A stretch of 64,000 nucleotides of DNA, taken from NCBI RefSeq assembly GCF_039522935.1, contig NZ_BAAAEI010000014.1:62001-126000 (forward strand), given 5' to 3'. Below the pieces are notes generated by a model. That model was not told the origin of the DNA. It did no database searches and saw nothing but the letters and a program-made list of their open reading frames with translations. The position numbers were made by a program, and so were the translations under genes. Position 1 is the stretch's first letter; every line of letters begins with the position of its first letter. Positions 1 to 7,872 of the stretch are shown here, in pieces. This DNA comes from Bowmanella denitrificans. GTDB lineage: Bacteria; Pseudomonadota; Gammaproteobacteria; Enterobacterales; Alteromonadaceae.

Positions 1-678
1 AAGGAAGATCTGACCCGGGAAAAAATGGACGCCTTTGCTTTGTCGTCATTATCCAAAGCCAGGCAGGCCATTGAGTCAGGCGCCTTTTTGCATGAAATCA
101 GTGCGGTAACGGTCAGTACCCGCAAGGGCGATATTGAGGTGAGTCAGGATGAAGGTCCGGGTAATGCTATGCCGGAGAAAATTCCTAACCTTAAGCCGGC
201 TTTTAAAAAAGACGGCACGATTACCGCTGCTAACTCCAGTTCTATCTCGGATGGTGCAGCGGCATTGGTGGTGATGAGCGAGGCCAAGGCACAGTCCCTG
301 GGCTTAACCCCTCTGGCGCGCATTCTGGGCCATAGCACTCATTCCATTGAGCCGGAAAACTTTACCGTTGCCCCTGTGGGCGCCATGCAAACGTTGCTGG
401 ATAAGCTGGGCTGGCAGGCGAGTGATGTGGACCTGTTCGAAATTAACGAAGCCTTTGCCATGGTGACCATGCTGGCGGTTCGTCAGTTGCAATTAGACGA
501 GGCCAAAGTGAACGTTAACGGCGGTGCCTGTGCGCTGGGTCACCCCATTGGTGCTTCCGGTGCCCGTATTCTGGTGACCTTGATTCATGCCCTGAAAAAT
601 CGTGGACTGAAGCGCGGTATGGCCTCGTTGTGCATAGGCGGTGGTGAAGCCACGGCCATGGCTGTCGAGCTCTGCTAA
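1..678 (+). CDS. Thiolase family acetyl-CoA acetyltransferase, C-terminal part
   Basis: The reading frame is open from base 1, so the gene starts upstream of the window; the first ATG at 25 is internal. About 225 residues remain, covering the second half of a thiolase of about 390 residues. The NEAFA motif, the GGACALGHPIGASGAR block with the catalytic His, and the CIGGGEA motif with the second catalytic Cys are all present. The enzyme condenses or cleaves acyl-CoA (acetoacetyl-CoA/acetyl-CoA). The nucleophilic Cys of the N-terminal half lies outside the window. A strong terminator follows. Biosynthetic and degradative thiolases cannot be separated from this fragment. Confidence 0.93.
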   Translation, partial: KEDLTREKMDAFALSSLSKARQAIESGAFLHEISAVTVSTRKGDIEVSQDEGPGNAMPEKIPNLKPAFKKDGTITAANSSSISDGAAALVVMSEAKAQSLGLTPLARILGHSTHSIEPENFTVAPVGAMQTLLDKLGWQASDVDLFEINEAFAMVTMLAVRQLQLDEAKVNVNGGACALGHPIGASGARILVTLIHALKNRGLKRGMASLCIGGGEATAMAVELC

Positions 679-698
679 ATCCTGACAGCGGAAATAAG

Positions 699-722
699 GC
701 GGAGCCCAGGCTCCGCTTTTTT
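699..722 (+). terminator. Rho-independent terminator after thiolase
   Basis: GCGGAGCC (699-706), loop CA, GGCTCCGC (709-716), then six T. This is a perfect 8-bp stem with a U tract, 20 bases after the thiolase stop. Confidence 0.9.
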
Positions 723-816
723 ATGCAGCTATTTTAAATACTTACCTACAAACTCTCTGTAATTGCAGCAGACAGCGCTATACTGGGCAGCATAATTCCC
801 TGGCTTTGGAGCGCCG

Positions 817-3072
817 ATGAAGTTTCGTTTCCCCATCGTTATCATTGATGAAGACTTTCGTTCTGAAAATATCTCCGGCTCGGCGATTCGCGATCTGGCG
901 ACCGCCATCGACAAAGAAGGCATGGAGGTGGTGGGATTTACCAGCTACGGTGATTTAACCTCTTTTGCTCAGCAGTCCAGCCGCGCGTCCTGCTTTATTG
1001 TGTCGATTGACGATGAAGAATTTGAAGACGGCACCGACGAAACCGTCGCCAAGGCACTGATGGCGATTAAAGGCTTTATTCGTGAAGTACGTCGCCACAA
1101 CGCGCATATTCCCATTTTTCTGTATGGTGAAACCAAGACCGCCAGGCATTTTTCCAATGATATTTTGCGCGAACTGCACGGCTTTATTCATATGTTCGAA
1201 GATACGCCGGAATTTGTGGCCCGGCATATCATTCGCGAAGCGCGCAAATACTTAAATGCCCTGGCGCCGCCATTTTTCAATGCCCTGATGGAATACGCCA
1301 GCGACAGCTCCTATTCCTGGCACTGCCCAGGTCATTCCGGCGGCGTGGCGTTTTTGAAAAGCCCTGTGGGGCAGATGTTCCATCAATTCTTTGGCGAGAA
1401 TATGTTGCGTGCCGATGTCTGTAATTCGGTGGATGAGCTTGGCCAGTTGCTGGATCATACCGGCCCGGTGGCCGCCAGTGAGCAGAATGCGGCGCGGATT
1501 TTTGGCTGTGATCATCTGTTCTTTGTGACCAACGGTACCTCGACTTCCAATAAGATTGTCTGGCACAGCACGGTGGCGCCCGGGGATATCGTGGTGGTGG
1601 ACCGCAACTGCCATAAGTCGATTCTGCACTCCATTATTATGACCGGTGCCATTCCGGTATTTTTAATGCCGACCCGCAACCACTACGGCATTATCGGACC
1701 CATTCCCAAGTCAGAGTTTTTGCCTGAAACCATTGCCAAAAAGATTGCCGCCAACCCTTTTGCCCGTAATGCCGCCAATAAAAAGCCGCGTATTTTGACC
1801 ATCACTCAAAGTACCTATGACGGCATTGTGTATAACGTGGAAGAGATTAAAGACGTACTGGGCGACAGTATTGATACCCTGCATTTTGACGAAGCCTGGT
1901 TGCCCCATGCGGCGTTCCACGAGCTTTACCACAATATGCATGCCATCGCTCAGGACCGGCCGCGCTCCAGCGATCCGCTGGTGTTTGCCACCCAATCCAC
2001 CCATAAGTTGCTGGCGGGTCTTTCCCAGGCATCACAAATTCTGGTGCAGGACAGCGATACCCGTAAACTGGATAAACACCGTTTTAATGAATCCTATCTG
2101 ATGCACTCCTCTACCAGTCCGCAATACGCCATTATTGCTTCTTGTGATGTGGCCGCGGCCATGATGGAACCGCCAGGGGGGCGCACATTAGTGCAGGAAT
2201 CCCTGACCGAAGCCATCGATTTTCGTCATGCCATGCGTCAGGTGGATGACGAATTTGGCGAAGACTGGTGGTTTAAAGTGTGGGGACCAGATGAGCTGCC
2301 CGGTGACGGCGTACCCAAACAGGAAGACTGGGTAATTAAGGAATCCGATGAATGGCATGGCTTTGGTAATATTGCCACCGGCTTTAATATGCTCGACCCC
2401 ATCAAGGCCACTATTATTACCCCCGGACTGGATATGGACGGGCGCTTTGATGAAATTGGCATTCCGGCCGCCATCGTAACGCGCTATCTGGCCGAACATA
2501 ACATTATTATTGAAAAGACCGGTCTGTATTCCTTCTTTATTATGTTTACCATCGGTATCACCAAAGGTAGGTGGAACTCGATGGTCACTGAATTGCAGCA
2601 GTTCAAAGACGATCACGACCAAAACCTGCCACTTTGGCGGGTTATGCCGGAGTTTGCCGCCAAACATCCGCGCTACGAACGGGTGGGACTGAAGGATCTG
2701 TGCCAGCAAATCCATCAGGTATATAAAGAATTTGATGTAGCCAGGATCACTAAGGATATGTACTTGTCCGACTTTATACCGGCCATGACCCCAGCCGACG
2801 CCTGGTCACATATGGCCCATCGTAACGTTGAGCGGGTATCTATTGATGAGCTGGAAGGGCGTATTACCGCCATGCTGGTCACGCCGTATCCTCCGGGTAT
2901 TCCGCTGCTGATTCCCGGTGAGTGCTACAACAAGACCATAGTCAATTACCTGAAGTTTGTGCGCGAATTCAATCGTCGCTTCCCGGGTTTTGAAACCGAT
3001 GTGCATGGCTTGGTGCGTGAAGAAGTGAATGGCAAGGAAGAATACTTTGTTGACGTGGTGAAAAACCCTTAA
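817..3072 (+). CDS. Orn/Lys/Arg decarboxylase, PLP-dependent
   Basis: A 751-residue fold-type I PLP decarboxylase of the biodegradative Arg/Lys/Orn family. Residues 1-130 form the receiver-like wing domain. The PLP domain follows, with HCPGHSGG near 170, NGTSTSNK near 240, a DEAW motif near 356, and the Schiff-base Lys397 in STHKLLAG. The C-terminal domain contains PYPPGIPLL. Family members consume a proton while decarboxylating a basic amino acid, giving a polyamine or diamine and supporting acid tolerance. GGAG six bases before the ATG supports the start. Substrate cannot be decided from sequence alone. It stands alone between a terminator and an oxygenase gene, with no antiporter beside it. 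Confidence 0.93.
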   Translation: MKFRFPIVIIDEDFRSENISGSAIRDLATAIDKEGMEVVGFTSYGDLTSFAQQSSRASCFIVSIDDEEFEDGTDETVAKALMAIKGFIREVRRHNAHIPIFLYGETKTARHFSNDILRELHGFIHMFEDTPEFVARHIIREARKYLNALAPPFFNALMEYASDSSYSWHCPGHSGGVAFLKSPVGQMFHQFFGENMLRADVCNSVDELGQLLDHTGPVAASEQNAARIFGCDHLFFVTNGTSTSNKIVWHSTVAPGDIVVVDRNCHKSILHSIIMTGAIPVFLMPTRNHYGIIGPIPKSEFLPETIAKKIAANPFARNAANKKPRILTITQSTYDGIVYNVEEIKDVLGDSIDTLHFDEAWLPHAAFHELYHNMHAIAQDRPRSSDPLVFATQSTHKLLAGLSQASQILVQDSDTRKLDKHRFNESYLMHSSTSPQYAIIASCDVAAAMMEPPGGRTLVQESLTEAIDFRHAMRQVDDEFGEDWWFKVWGPDELPGDGVPKQEDWVIKESDEWHGFGNIATGFNMLDPIKATIITPGLDMDGRFDEIGIPAAIVTRYLAEHNIIIEKTGLYSFFIMFTIGITKGRWNSMVTELQQFKDDHDQNLPLWRVMPEFAAKHPRYERVGLKDLCQQIHQVYKEFDVARITKDMYLSDFIPAMTPADAWSHMAHRNVERVSIDELEGRITAMLVTPYPPGIPLLIPGECYNKTIVNYLKFVREFNRRFPGFETDVHGLVREEVNGKEEYFVDVVKNP

Positions 3073-3096
3073 GCACAGCACAAGGACGTTACCAAT

Positions 3097-3810
3097 ATGC
3101 AGTTACAGTGTGACGTATCAGCAGCCCGTAGCGATATGGACAAGCTAGGGCGGGTTCGGTTACCTGCTGTCTTAACACAGCAGGACTTAGCAGCCCTGCA
3201 TCAGGAAATTGTCCAGATAAACAACTGGAATCTGGTCACCCGCATGCAGGGACGACATCTGGATTTGGATGCCAACGCTATGCAGATGCTGCCACAAGCG
3301 CAACTGCATGAGTTTCAGCAACGCCTGGCAGCGGAGCCAGGCTTTACCTATTTATTTGAAAACTACCCGGTATATGACAAATGGCATGCCGGGCAGTTAG
3401 CTGCGACCCCGCAGCTGGCGCGATTATTCAGCAGCCTTAACAGCGATGCGTTTTTAGACAATATGCGTGAGCTTTTGCGGGCTCCTGATATTGGTTTTGC
3501 CGATGCACAGCTGACCTGTTACCGCAGTGGTCATTTTCTTAAATTGCATGATGATGCAATAGAGGGCAAAGCCAGGGTGGCAGCCTTTGTCTTGAGTCTG
3601 ACCGATAACTGGCAGGAAAGTTGGGGCGGTATGCTGGAGTTTTATGGTCAGGATGGGCAGGTCACCGAACGATTTTCTCCTGAGCTAAATTGTTTGTCGC
3701 TGTTTAAGGTGCCGATACCTCATGCGGTATCCCGAGTACAGCCTGGCATTCCCAACAGTCGCATTTCAGTGACCGGATGGTTAAGAAGTGGCAGGGACCC
3801 AGGCCCCTGA
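3097..3810 (+). CDS. 2OG-Fe(II) oxygenase (prolyl 4-hydroxylase-like)
   Basis: A 237-residue protein with the double-stranded beta-helix signature of 2-oxoglutarate/Fe(II) dioxygenases. The likely iron triad is H151-x-D153 (in LHDDAIEGK) and H209 (in PIPHAVS); R222 (NSRISVTGW) is placed to bind the 2-oxoglutarate carboxylate. The order matches SM-20/P4H-type hydroxylases, whose known targets are proline residues in proteins. AAGGA nine bases upstream supports the start. It lies 24 bp after the decarboxylase and may be read through from it. The substrate is unknown; small-molecule hydroxylation is also possible. Confidence 0.85.
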   Translation: MQLQCDVSAARSDMDKLGRVRLPAVLTQQDLAALHQEIVQINNWNLVTRMQGRHLDLDANAMQMLPQAQLHEFQQRLAAEPGFTYLFENYPVYDKWHAGQLAATPQLARLFSSLNSDAFLDNMRELLRAPDIGFADAQLTCYRSGHFLKLHDDAIEGKARVAAFVLSLTDNWQESWGGMLEFYGQDGQVTERFSPELNCLSLFKVPIPHAVSRVQPGIPNSRISVTGWLRSGRDPGP

Positions 3811-3813
3811 GCA

Positions 3814-4107
3814 TCAGGGAAAGGTGATGGCTGGCAGTCCTGCACCTATGGCAATGTTCCATGGTCGTACCTGCCAGGACGTCACCAATCCCGCGACTAC
3901 ATAGGGATCCTGTCTGGCAAATGCCTCTGCCACTTCTGCTGAATCACTTTTAAATAGCAGCACGGCCTGATCCACTGGCTCAGCAAGCGCACCGCCAGCC
4001 AGCAACTGGCCCTTGCTGGTGGCCTTTTTAGCCAGGGCAATATGGGCATCGCGAAACAATGGGCGACGCTGCAAGTAATCCTCAACACGCTCTAGTAAGT
4101 AGTACAG
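3814..4107 (-). CDS. YciI-like protein
   Basis: The translated product has the YciI/muconolactone-isomerase-like ferredoxin fold pattern: RxxFRDAHIALAKKA, then GQLLAGGALAEPVDQAVLLF, then FARQDPYVVAGLV. The frame opens just after the stop of the upstream MATE gene and contains no ATG. The segment LYYLLERVEDYLQRR matches the usual YciI N-terminus, so I place the start at CTG 4107, with AGGA six bases before it. The next candidate is TTG 4074. Expected length is then 97 residues, normal for the family. Function unknown; the family includes small dehydrochlorinase-like enzymes. Probably translated from the MATE transcript. Confidence 0.75.
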   Translation of the reverse strand: MYYLLERVEDYLQRRPLFRDAHIALAKKATSKGQLLAGGALAEPVDQAVLLFKSDSAEVAEAFARQDPYVVAGLVTSWQVRPWNIAIGAGLPAITFP

Positions 4108-4110
4108 AGC

Positions 4111-5472
4111 TTATCCTGTTTGTGCCAGCGCCGGCCTTTGTTCCCGTTGAATATAGGCCAGACGCCAGCCTAAGAAAACCGCTGCCGAGGTCAGACCGAC
4201 AATAAAGCCAATCCAGAAACCGCTGGCGGCCATATGCGGCACCAACCAGTCTGTCAGGCCCAGAATACAGCCGGTGCTAAGGCCAATCACCCAGTAAGAA
4301 ACAAAACTGATTAAGAACATGGCTTTGGCATCTTTATAGCCACGCAGGGCACAGCCTGAAATGACCTGAATGGCATCTGAAAACTGAAAAACCGCGGCCA
4401 GGAACATCAAATCGGCGGCCATTTCCACTACTTGTCGGTCGGTACTGTACAAACCGGCAATTTCATAGCGTAAGAAAAACGACAGGGAAGCCGTGAGTAT
4501 CGCTGAGCACATACCCACCAACCAGGCACCCTGTACCGCGCGTTTAGCGTTTAATGGCTGTTCTTCTCCCAGCAGGAAGCCGACCCGGATGGTCAGCGCC
4601 AGGCCAATACTCAGTGGTGCCATAAACATTAATGAGGACAGGCTTAGCGCCACCTGATGGGCTGCCACCATCGTAGCGCCATAGGGGGCCAGCAACAGGG
4701 CAACCACCGCAAACAGTGACACTTCAAATAATATGGTCAGCGCAATGGGCACACCCAATTTCAGTATTTCGCTGATTTCCCCCAGACGCGGTGCATACCA
4801 GGTCTGAAACAGATGGAAGCGGCGCATAGACGCGGAATAGTGCGTATATAACCAGGTGCTTAGCATCATGGCGGCAAACACCAAAGACGTGGCGATACCA
4901 CAACCGGCCCCACCAAATGCCGGCACGCCTAACTTGCCGTAAATAAATACATAGTTGGCGGGAATATTGACCAAGAGGCCAATGGCCATAATCACCATGC
5001 TGGGGCGGGTAACAGACAGACCTTCACAGTATTGCCTGAATACCTGATAGGCGGCAAAAAAGGGTGCGCCCACCAGTAAATACTGAACGTATTCCAGGGT
5101 GATGCGCTGAAGCTGTGGCTCCATATTCAACTGCCCCTGCAAATTAGGCACAAATGGCGCTGACAAGGCCAGTGGCAGGGACAACATCAGGGCCAGCCAT
5201 AATGTCTGCTGGCCTTTTTCCGGGATCTCATCCAGTTTGCGGGCCCCTCTAAGCCTGGAAATAATAGGTGGCAGGGCCAGAATAATACCCTGCAAAAAGA
5301 ACAAAATGGGCATCACCACACTGGCAGCAATGGCCACTGCCGCCATATCGGTCGCCGACACCCGGCCAGCCATAATGGTATCCGACACCCCCATCAGTGT
5401 TTGGGTGACCTGGGCAATTAACAGCGGCCAGGCTAGCTTAACGAGTTGGCGGATTTCGTGGTTCAGGCTCAT
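4111..5472 (-). CDS. MATE family multidrug efflux transporter (NorM-like)
   Basis: A 453-residue, 12-TM protein with the MATE pattern of two six-helix halves. The first helix carries KLAWPLLIAQVTQTLMGVSD, typical of NorM proteins. Such pumps export cationic drugs or metabolites in exchange for Na+ or H+ at the inner membrane. The last codons overlap the presumed ribosome binding region of the YciI-like gene, indicating a two-gene operon. The 260 bp between this start and nasT holds both divergent promoters; I see no clear operator there. Confidence 0.93.
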   Translation of the reverse strand: MSLNHEIRQLVKLAWPLLIAQVTQTLMGVSDTIMAGRVSATDMAAVAIAASVVMPILFFLQGIILALPPIISRLRGARKLDEIPEKGQQTLWLALMLSLPLALSAPFVPNLQGQLNMEPQLQRITLEYVQYLLVGAPFFAAYQVFRQYCEGLSVTRPSMVIMAIGLLVNIPANYVFIYGKLGVPAFGGAGCGIATSLVFAAMMLSTWLYTHYSASMRRFHLFQTWYAPRLGEISEILKLGVPIALTILFEVSLFAVVALLLAPYGATMVAAHQVALSLSSLMFMAPLSIGLALTIRVGFLLGEEQPLNAKRAVQGAWLVGMCSAILTASLSFFLRYEIAGLYSTDRQVVEMAADLMFLAAVFQFSDAIQVISGCALRGYKDAKAMFLISFVSYWVIGLSTGCILGLTDWLVPHMAASGFWIGFIVGLTSAAVFLGWRLAYIQREQRPALAQTG

Positions 5473-5732
5473 TTGGGCAGATCGTCAAATATCGGAGCGT
5501 TGTTATACCACATTCGCCACCCAAGCATGCCGGGCTTTAATTGAGAAAATCCCCTTTTTGTCGCATTGGCGGCGTTATGTGCACCGAACTGGTGCGAAAG
5601 CGTATGGAATCTATCGTTAATAGCGTTACTTTGGTGGAAGAATTGCCTTAGCACTATGATTTTAAAGACTAAAAACAAAGTGGTGCGCATTTTGCGAAGG
5701 CCTCACTACTATTTTTCAGTTAATCATATTGA

Positions 5733-6338
5733 ATGCCGTCAAGCGATGTGTGTTTAGAAAAACCACTGGATATTCTGCTGATTGACGATGACTTGGACAG
5801 GGCAGCCGCCTTTCGCTCCGCATTGGATAAATCACGTTATCAGGTGTCGCATCTGGTCAGCTCCCGCACCGCCTTGCTAAAAGAGGTGGACAGGCTGAAA
5901 CCCGATATTATTGTGATCGATATTGAGTCACCGGATCGGGATATTCTGGAGAGCCTGAGCACCTTATCCAACTTCAACCCCAAACCAGTGGTGATGTTCT
6001 GCGATCAGGAGGACACCGGACTTATCAATCAGTCTGTGCAATCCGGCGTCAGTGCTTATGTGGTGGGAGATGTCAGTAGCAGCCGGGTGCGCTCAATTCT
6101 GGATGCGGCGGTCGCGCGCTTCAACCAGTTTCAGCATCTTAAACAGGAGTTGGACGAAACCAAGCGTAAATTGGACTCCCGCCGTTTGATAGACAAAGCC
6201 AAACACCTGTTAATGACACAAAAGTCCTTAACCGAACAGCAGGCATTCAGCAGCCTGCGCAAAATGGCCATGGACAGCGGACAAAAAATGGAAGATGTCG
6301 CCAGAACATTGATTTCTTTATTTAACACATTGGATTAA
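5733..6338 (+). CDS. nasT: NasT-type ANTAR response regulator (RNA-binding antiterminator)
   Basis: A 201-residue protein. Residues 12-125 are a receiver domain (ILLIDDD, IVIDIESPD, with the acceptor-position Asp near 60). Residues 130-165 form a coiled linker and 145-200 an ANTAR domain (LIDKAKHLLMTQKSLTEQQAF...LRKMAM). ANTAR domains bind paired RNA hairpins with hexanucleotide loops and block terminators. NasS lies four bases downstream, the known partner that holds NasT inactive until nitrate or nitrite binds. Two matching leaders lie at 7.7 and 11.4 kb. The start at 5733 has a weak ribosome binding site; GTG 5748 is an alternative. Confidence 0.92.
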   Translation: MPSSDVCLEKPLDILLIDDDLDRAAAFRSALDKSRYQVSHLVSSRTALLKEVDRLKPDIIVIDIESPDRDILESLSTLSNFNPKPVVMFCDQEDTGLINQSVQSGVSAYVVGDVSSSRVRSILDAAVARFNQFQHLKQELDETKRKLDSRRLIDKAKHLLMTQKSLTEQQAFSSLRKMAMDSGQKMEDVARTLISLFNTLD

Positions 6339-6342
6339 ATAG

Positions 6343-7434
6343 ATGTCTACAACTGACAAAGCGCCGCTTGAAATAGGTTTTATGCCCTTAACCGACAGTG
6401 CGCCATTGGTCGTCGCCAAGGAACTGGGGTTCTTTGCGCAATGTGGCATACAGGTTAACCTCAGGCGGCAAAACTCCTGGGCGACCTTGCGGGATAAGTT
6501 GCATGCAGGTGTGCTGGATGCGGCACAGATGCTTGCGCCGATGCCACTTGCCAGTCGGCTTGGGTTGGGGGGCACGCAACGCCAATTTATCACGCCGTTT
6601 GTGCTGAGTTTCAACGGCAATGGTATTACGTTGTCCGAGCGCTTGTATCAACAGGTCACCAGTCTGAATGCGATGTCCTGCCGAGCCCCAGCTATGCCGT
6701 TGCCAGCCGAAAGCTTGCGAGCCGTGATCCGTCAGCGGCAAAAAGCCGGGCAGAGTAAACTGCGTTTTGCCACGGTTTTTCCCTTTAGTTGTCATTTCTA
6801 TCAGCTTTGCGACTGGCTGCGCAGCGGGCAAATTGTACCTGGGCAGGATGTGGACATTCAGGTGATCCCGCCCACCAGTATGGTGGCTGCTTTGCATGAA
6901 GGCAGTGTCGATGGTTACTGTGTCGGTGGTCCATGGAATGCCAAGGCCGTCAGGGTCGGGTTGGGGGTCACGGTGGTCACGTCCTGTGATATCTGGCCGG
7001 ATATGCCAGAAAAGGTGTTGGGGATGCTGCAAAGCTGGCAAACACATAATCCCGACAGTTGCCAGGCCTTGTTACAGGCATTGGATATGGCCTGTCGTTG
7101 GCTGGCATTAGTGCCCAATCGCTTCGAAGCTGCGCGAATACTGTGTGATGAGGCATACCTGCATGCCGATCTGGATGTCGTGGCACCCGCTTTACTGGGC
7201 AGTTGTTTGGTGCAGGAGTCGGTGGCGCCCAGGTATATACCGGCCTACAACCGGTTTGCTAGCTCTGGCGAGACGCCGGACAATTGTCCCAACCCTGGCT
7301 ATGCAGAGTGGTTTTTGTCTCATATGCAGTCATCTGGACAGCTGCAACAGAATATTGCCGGTCAGAATATTGCGGCCGAGGTGTACCGGGCCGATCTCTA
7401 TCAAGGAGTATTTGCCGACAAGCTGAACGCTTGA
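6343..7434 (+). CDS. nasS: NasS-type nitrate/nitrite sensor (NrtA-like, cytoplasmic)
   Basis: A 363-residue periplasmic-binding-protein fold of the NrtA/CmpA/NasF family (IGFMPLTDSAPLVVAKELGFF near the N-terminus, GSVDGYCVGGPWN near 190, EKVLGM near 225). It has no signal peptide or lipobox, which separates the cytoplasmic sensor NasS from transporter subunits. Known role: bind nitrate/nitrite and release NasT so that it can antiterminate nas leaders. It lies four bases after nasT and is probably translationally coupled. No nrtBCD-type permease or ATPase genes are present, which supports the sensor assignment. Confidence 0.9.
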   Translation: MSTTDKAPLEIGFMPLTDSAPLVVAKELGFFAQCGIQVNLRRQNSWATLRDKLHAGVLDAAQMLAPMPLASRLGLGGTQRQFITPFVLSFNGNGITLSERLYQQVTSLNAMSCRAPAMPLPAESLRAVIRQRQKAGQSKLRFATVFPFSCHFYQLCDWLRSGQIVPGQDVDIQVIPPTSMVAALHEGSVDGYCVGGPWNAKAVRVGLGVTVVTSCDIWPDMPEKVLGMLQSWQTHNPDSCQALLQALDMACRWLALVPNRFEAARILCDEAYLHADLDVVAPALLGSCLVQESVAPRYIPAYNRFASSGETPDNCPNPGYAEWFLSHMQSSGQLQQNIAGQNIAAEVYRADLYQGVFADKLNA

Positions 7435-7435
7435 T

Positions 7436-7473
7436 TGCACTGACGCGGGGCAAGGTTGCACTCAAACCGACAA
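7436..7473 (+). promoter_or_regulatory. Tandem NtrC-like sites upstream of nitrate transporter
   Basis: TGCACT-N5-GGGGCA (7436-7452) resembles the NtrC consensus TGCACC-N5-GGTGCA. A second half-site TGCACT begins 21 bp later at 7457 and has a poor right half. The same pair with the same 21-bp phasing occurs upstream of nirB, and both pairs begin exactly 101 bp before their GG-N10-GC element. Confidence 0.6.
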
Positions 7474-7536
7474 GTTGCTCCCTAACCTGTGACAGTGAAT
7501 TATTCTAACTTTATGATAAATATACAAAAAATATTC

Positions 7537-7551
7537 TGGCATTCAATCTGC
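7537..7551 (+). promoter_or_regulatory. Sigma-54 promoter candidate for nitrate transporter operon
   Basis: TGGCAT-TCAAT-CTGC: GG at 7538-7539 and GC at 7550-7551, separated by 10 bases, as in -24/-12 promoters (consensus TGGCAC-N5-TTGC). It is close to the element before nirB and sits at the same distance from NtrC-like sites. The transcript would run about 230 nt to the leader terminator. Confidence 0.6.
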
Positions 7552-7735
7552 ATTAGCTGTCAGGCAACAAGTGGAACGGTACAACTCCGCCAATGGGAAT
7601 TGCCGGACATGGCACTGGTATCGCGGCAAAGATGCTGCAACGGCAACAATAATAATCAGAGCCGCCAGGCCCAATAACAATAAGATACCGCCACCACCAA
7701 TCAGGCCCAGGTCTGTTGGTTTAACAACTTAGTGA

Positions 7736-7821
7736 GTCGGTCGTTTGGCAATGACGCCTGCCACCGACAAGGCAACGAAGCCCGGAGCGCTGTGCATAGC
7801 ACGGCCTCTGGGCTTTTTTTT
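7736..7821 (+). promoter_or_regulatory. ANTAR (NasT) antitermination leader RNA upstream of nitrate transporter
   Basis: Two hairpins precede a terminator. Hairpin 1 has an outer stem GTCGGT (7736-7741)/ACCGAC (7763-7768) and an inner GGC-AATGAC-GCC (7747-7758). Hairpin 2 is GGC-AACGAA-GCC (7771-7782). Both hexaloops have A at position 1 and G at position 4, the recognised ANTAR loop rule. The GCC arm of hairpin 2 is also the first arm of the terminator (7780-7813), so NasT binding to hairpin 2 would prevent termination. The hairpin 2 stem is short as drawn (3 bp). Confidence 0.82.
7780..7821 (+). terminator. Leader attenuator of the nitrate transporter operon
   Basis: GCCCGGAG (7780-7787) pairs with CTCTGGGC (7806-7813) through 8 bp including one G-U. 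An inner GTGC-ATA-GCAC extends the hairpin, and eight T follow (7814-7821). It lies 51 bases before the transporter ATG. Confidence 0.88.
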
Positions 7822-7872
7822 GAACTCAATATAGCCGGGCAGCCTGGGTATGGCGGGATGCGGGAGTGAAAA

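Noticed and set aside
7610..7624. TGGCAC-TGGTA-TCGC as the sigma-54 promoter of the nitrate transporter
   Set aside because: It also fits GG-N10-GC, but the element at 7537 matches the nirB promoter more closely and keeps the 101-bp distance to the NtrC-like sites. It remains a fallback.
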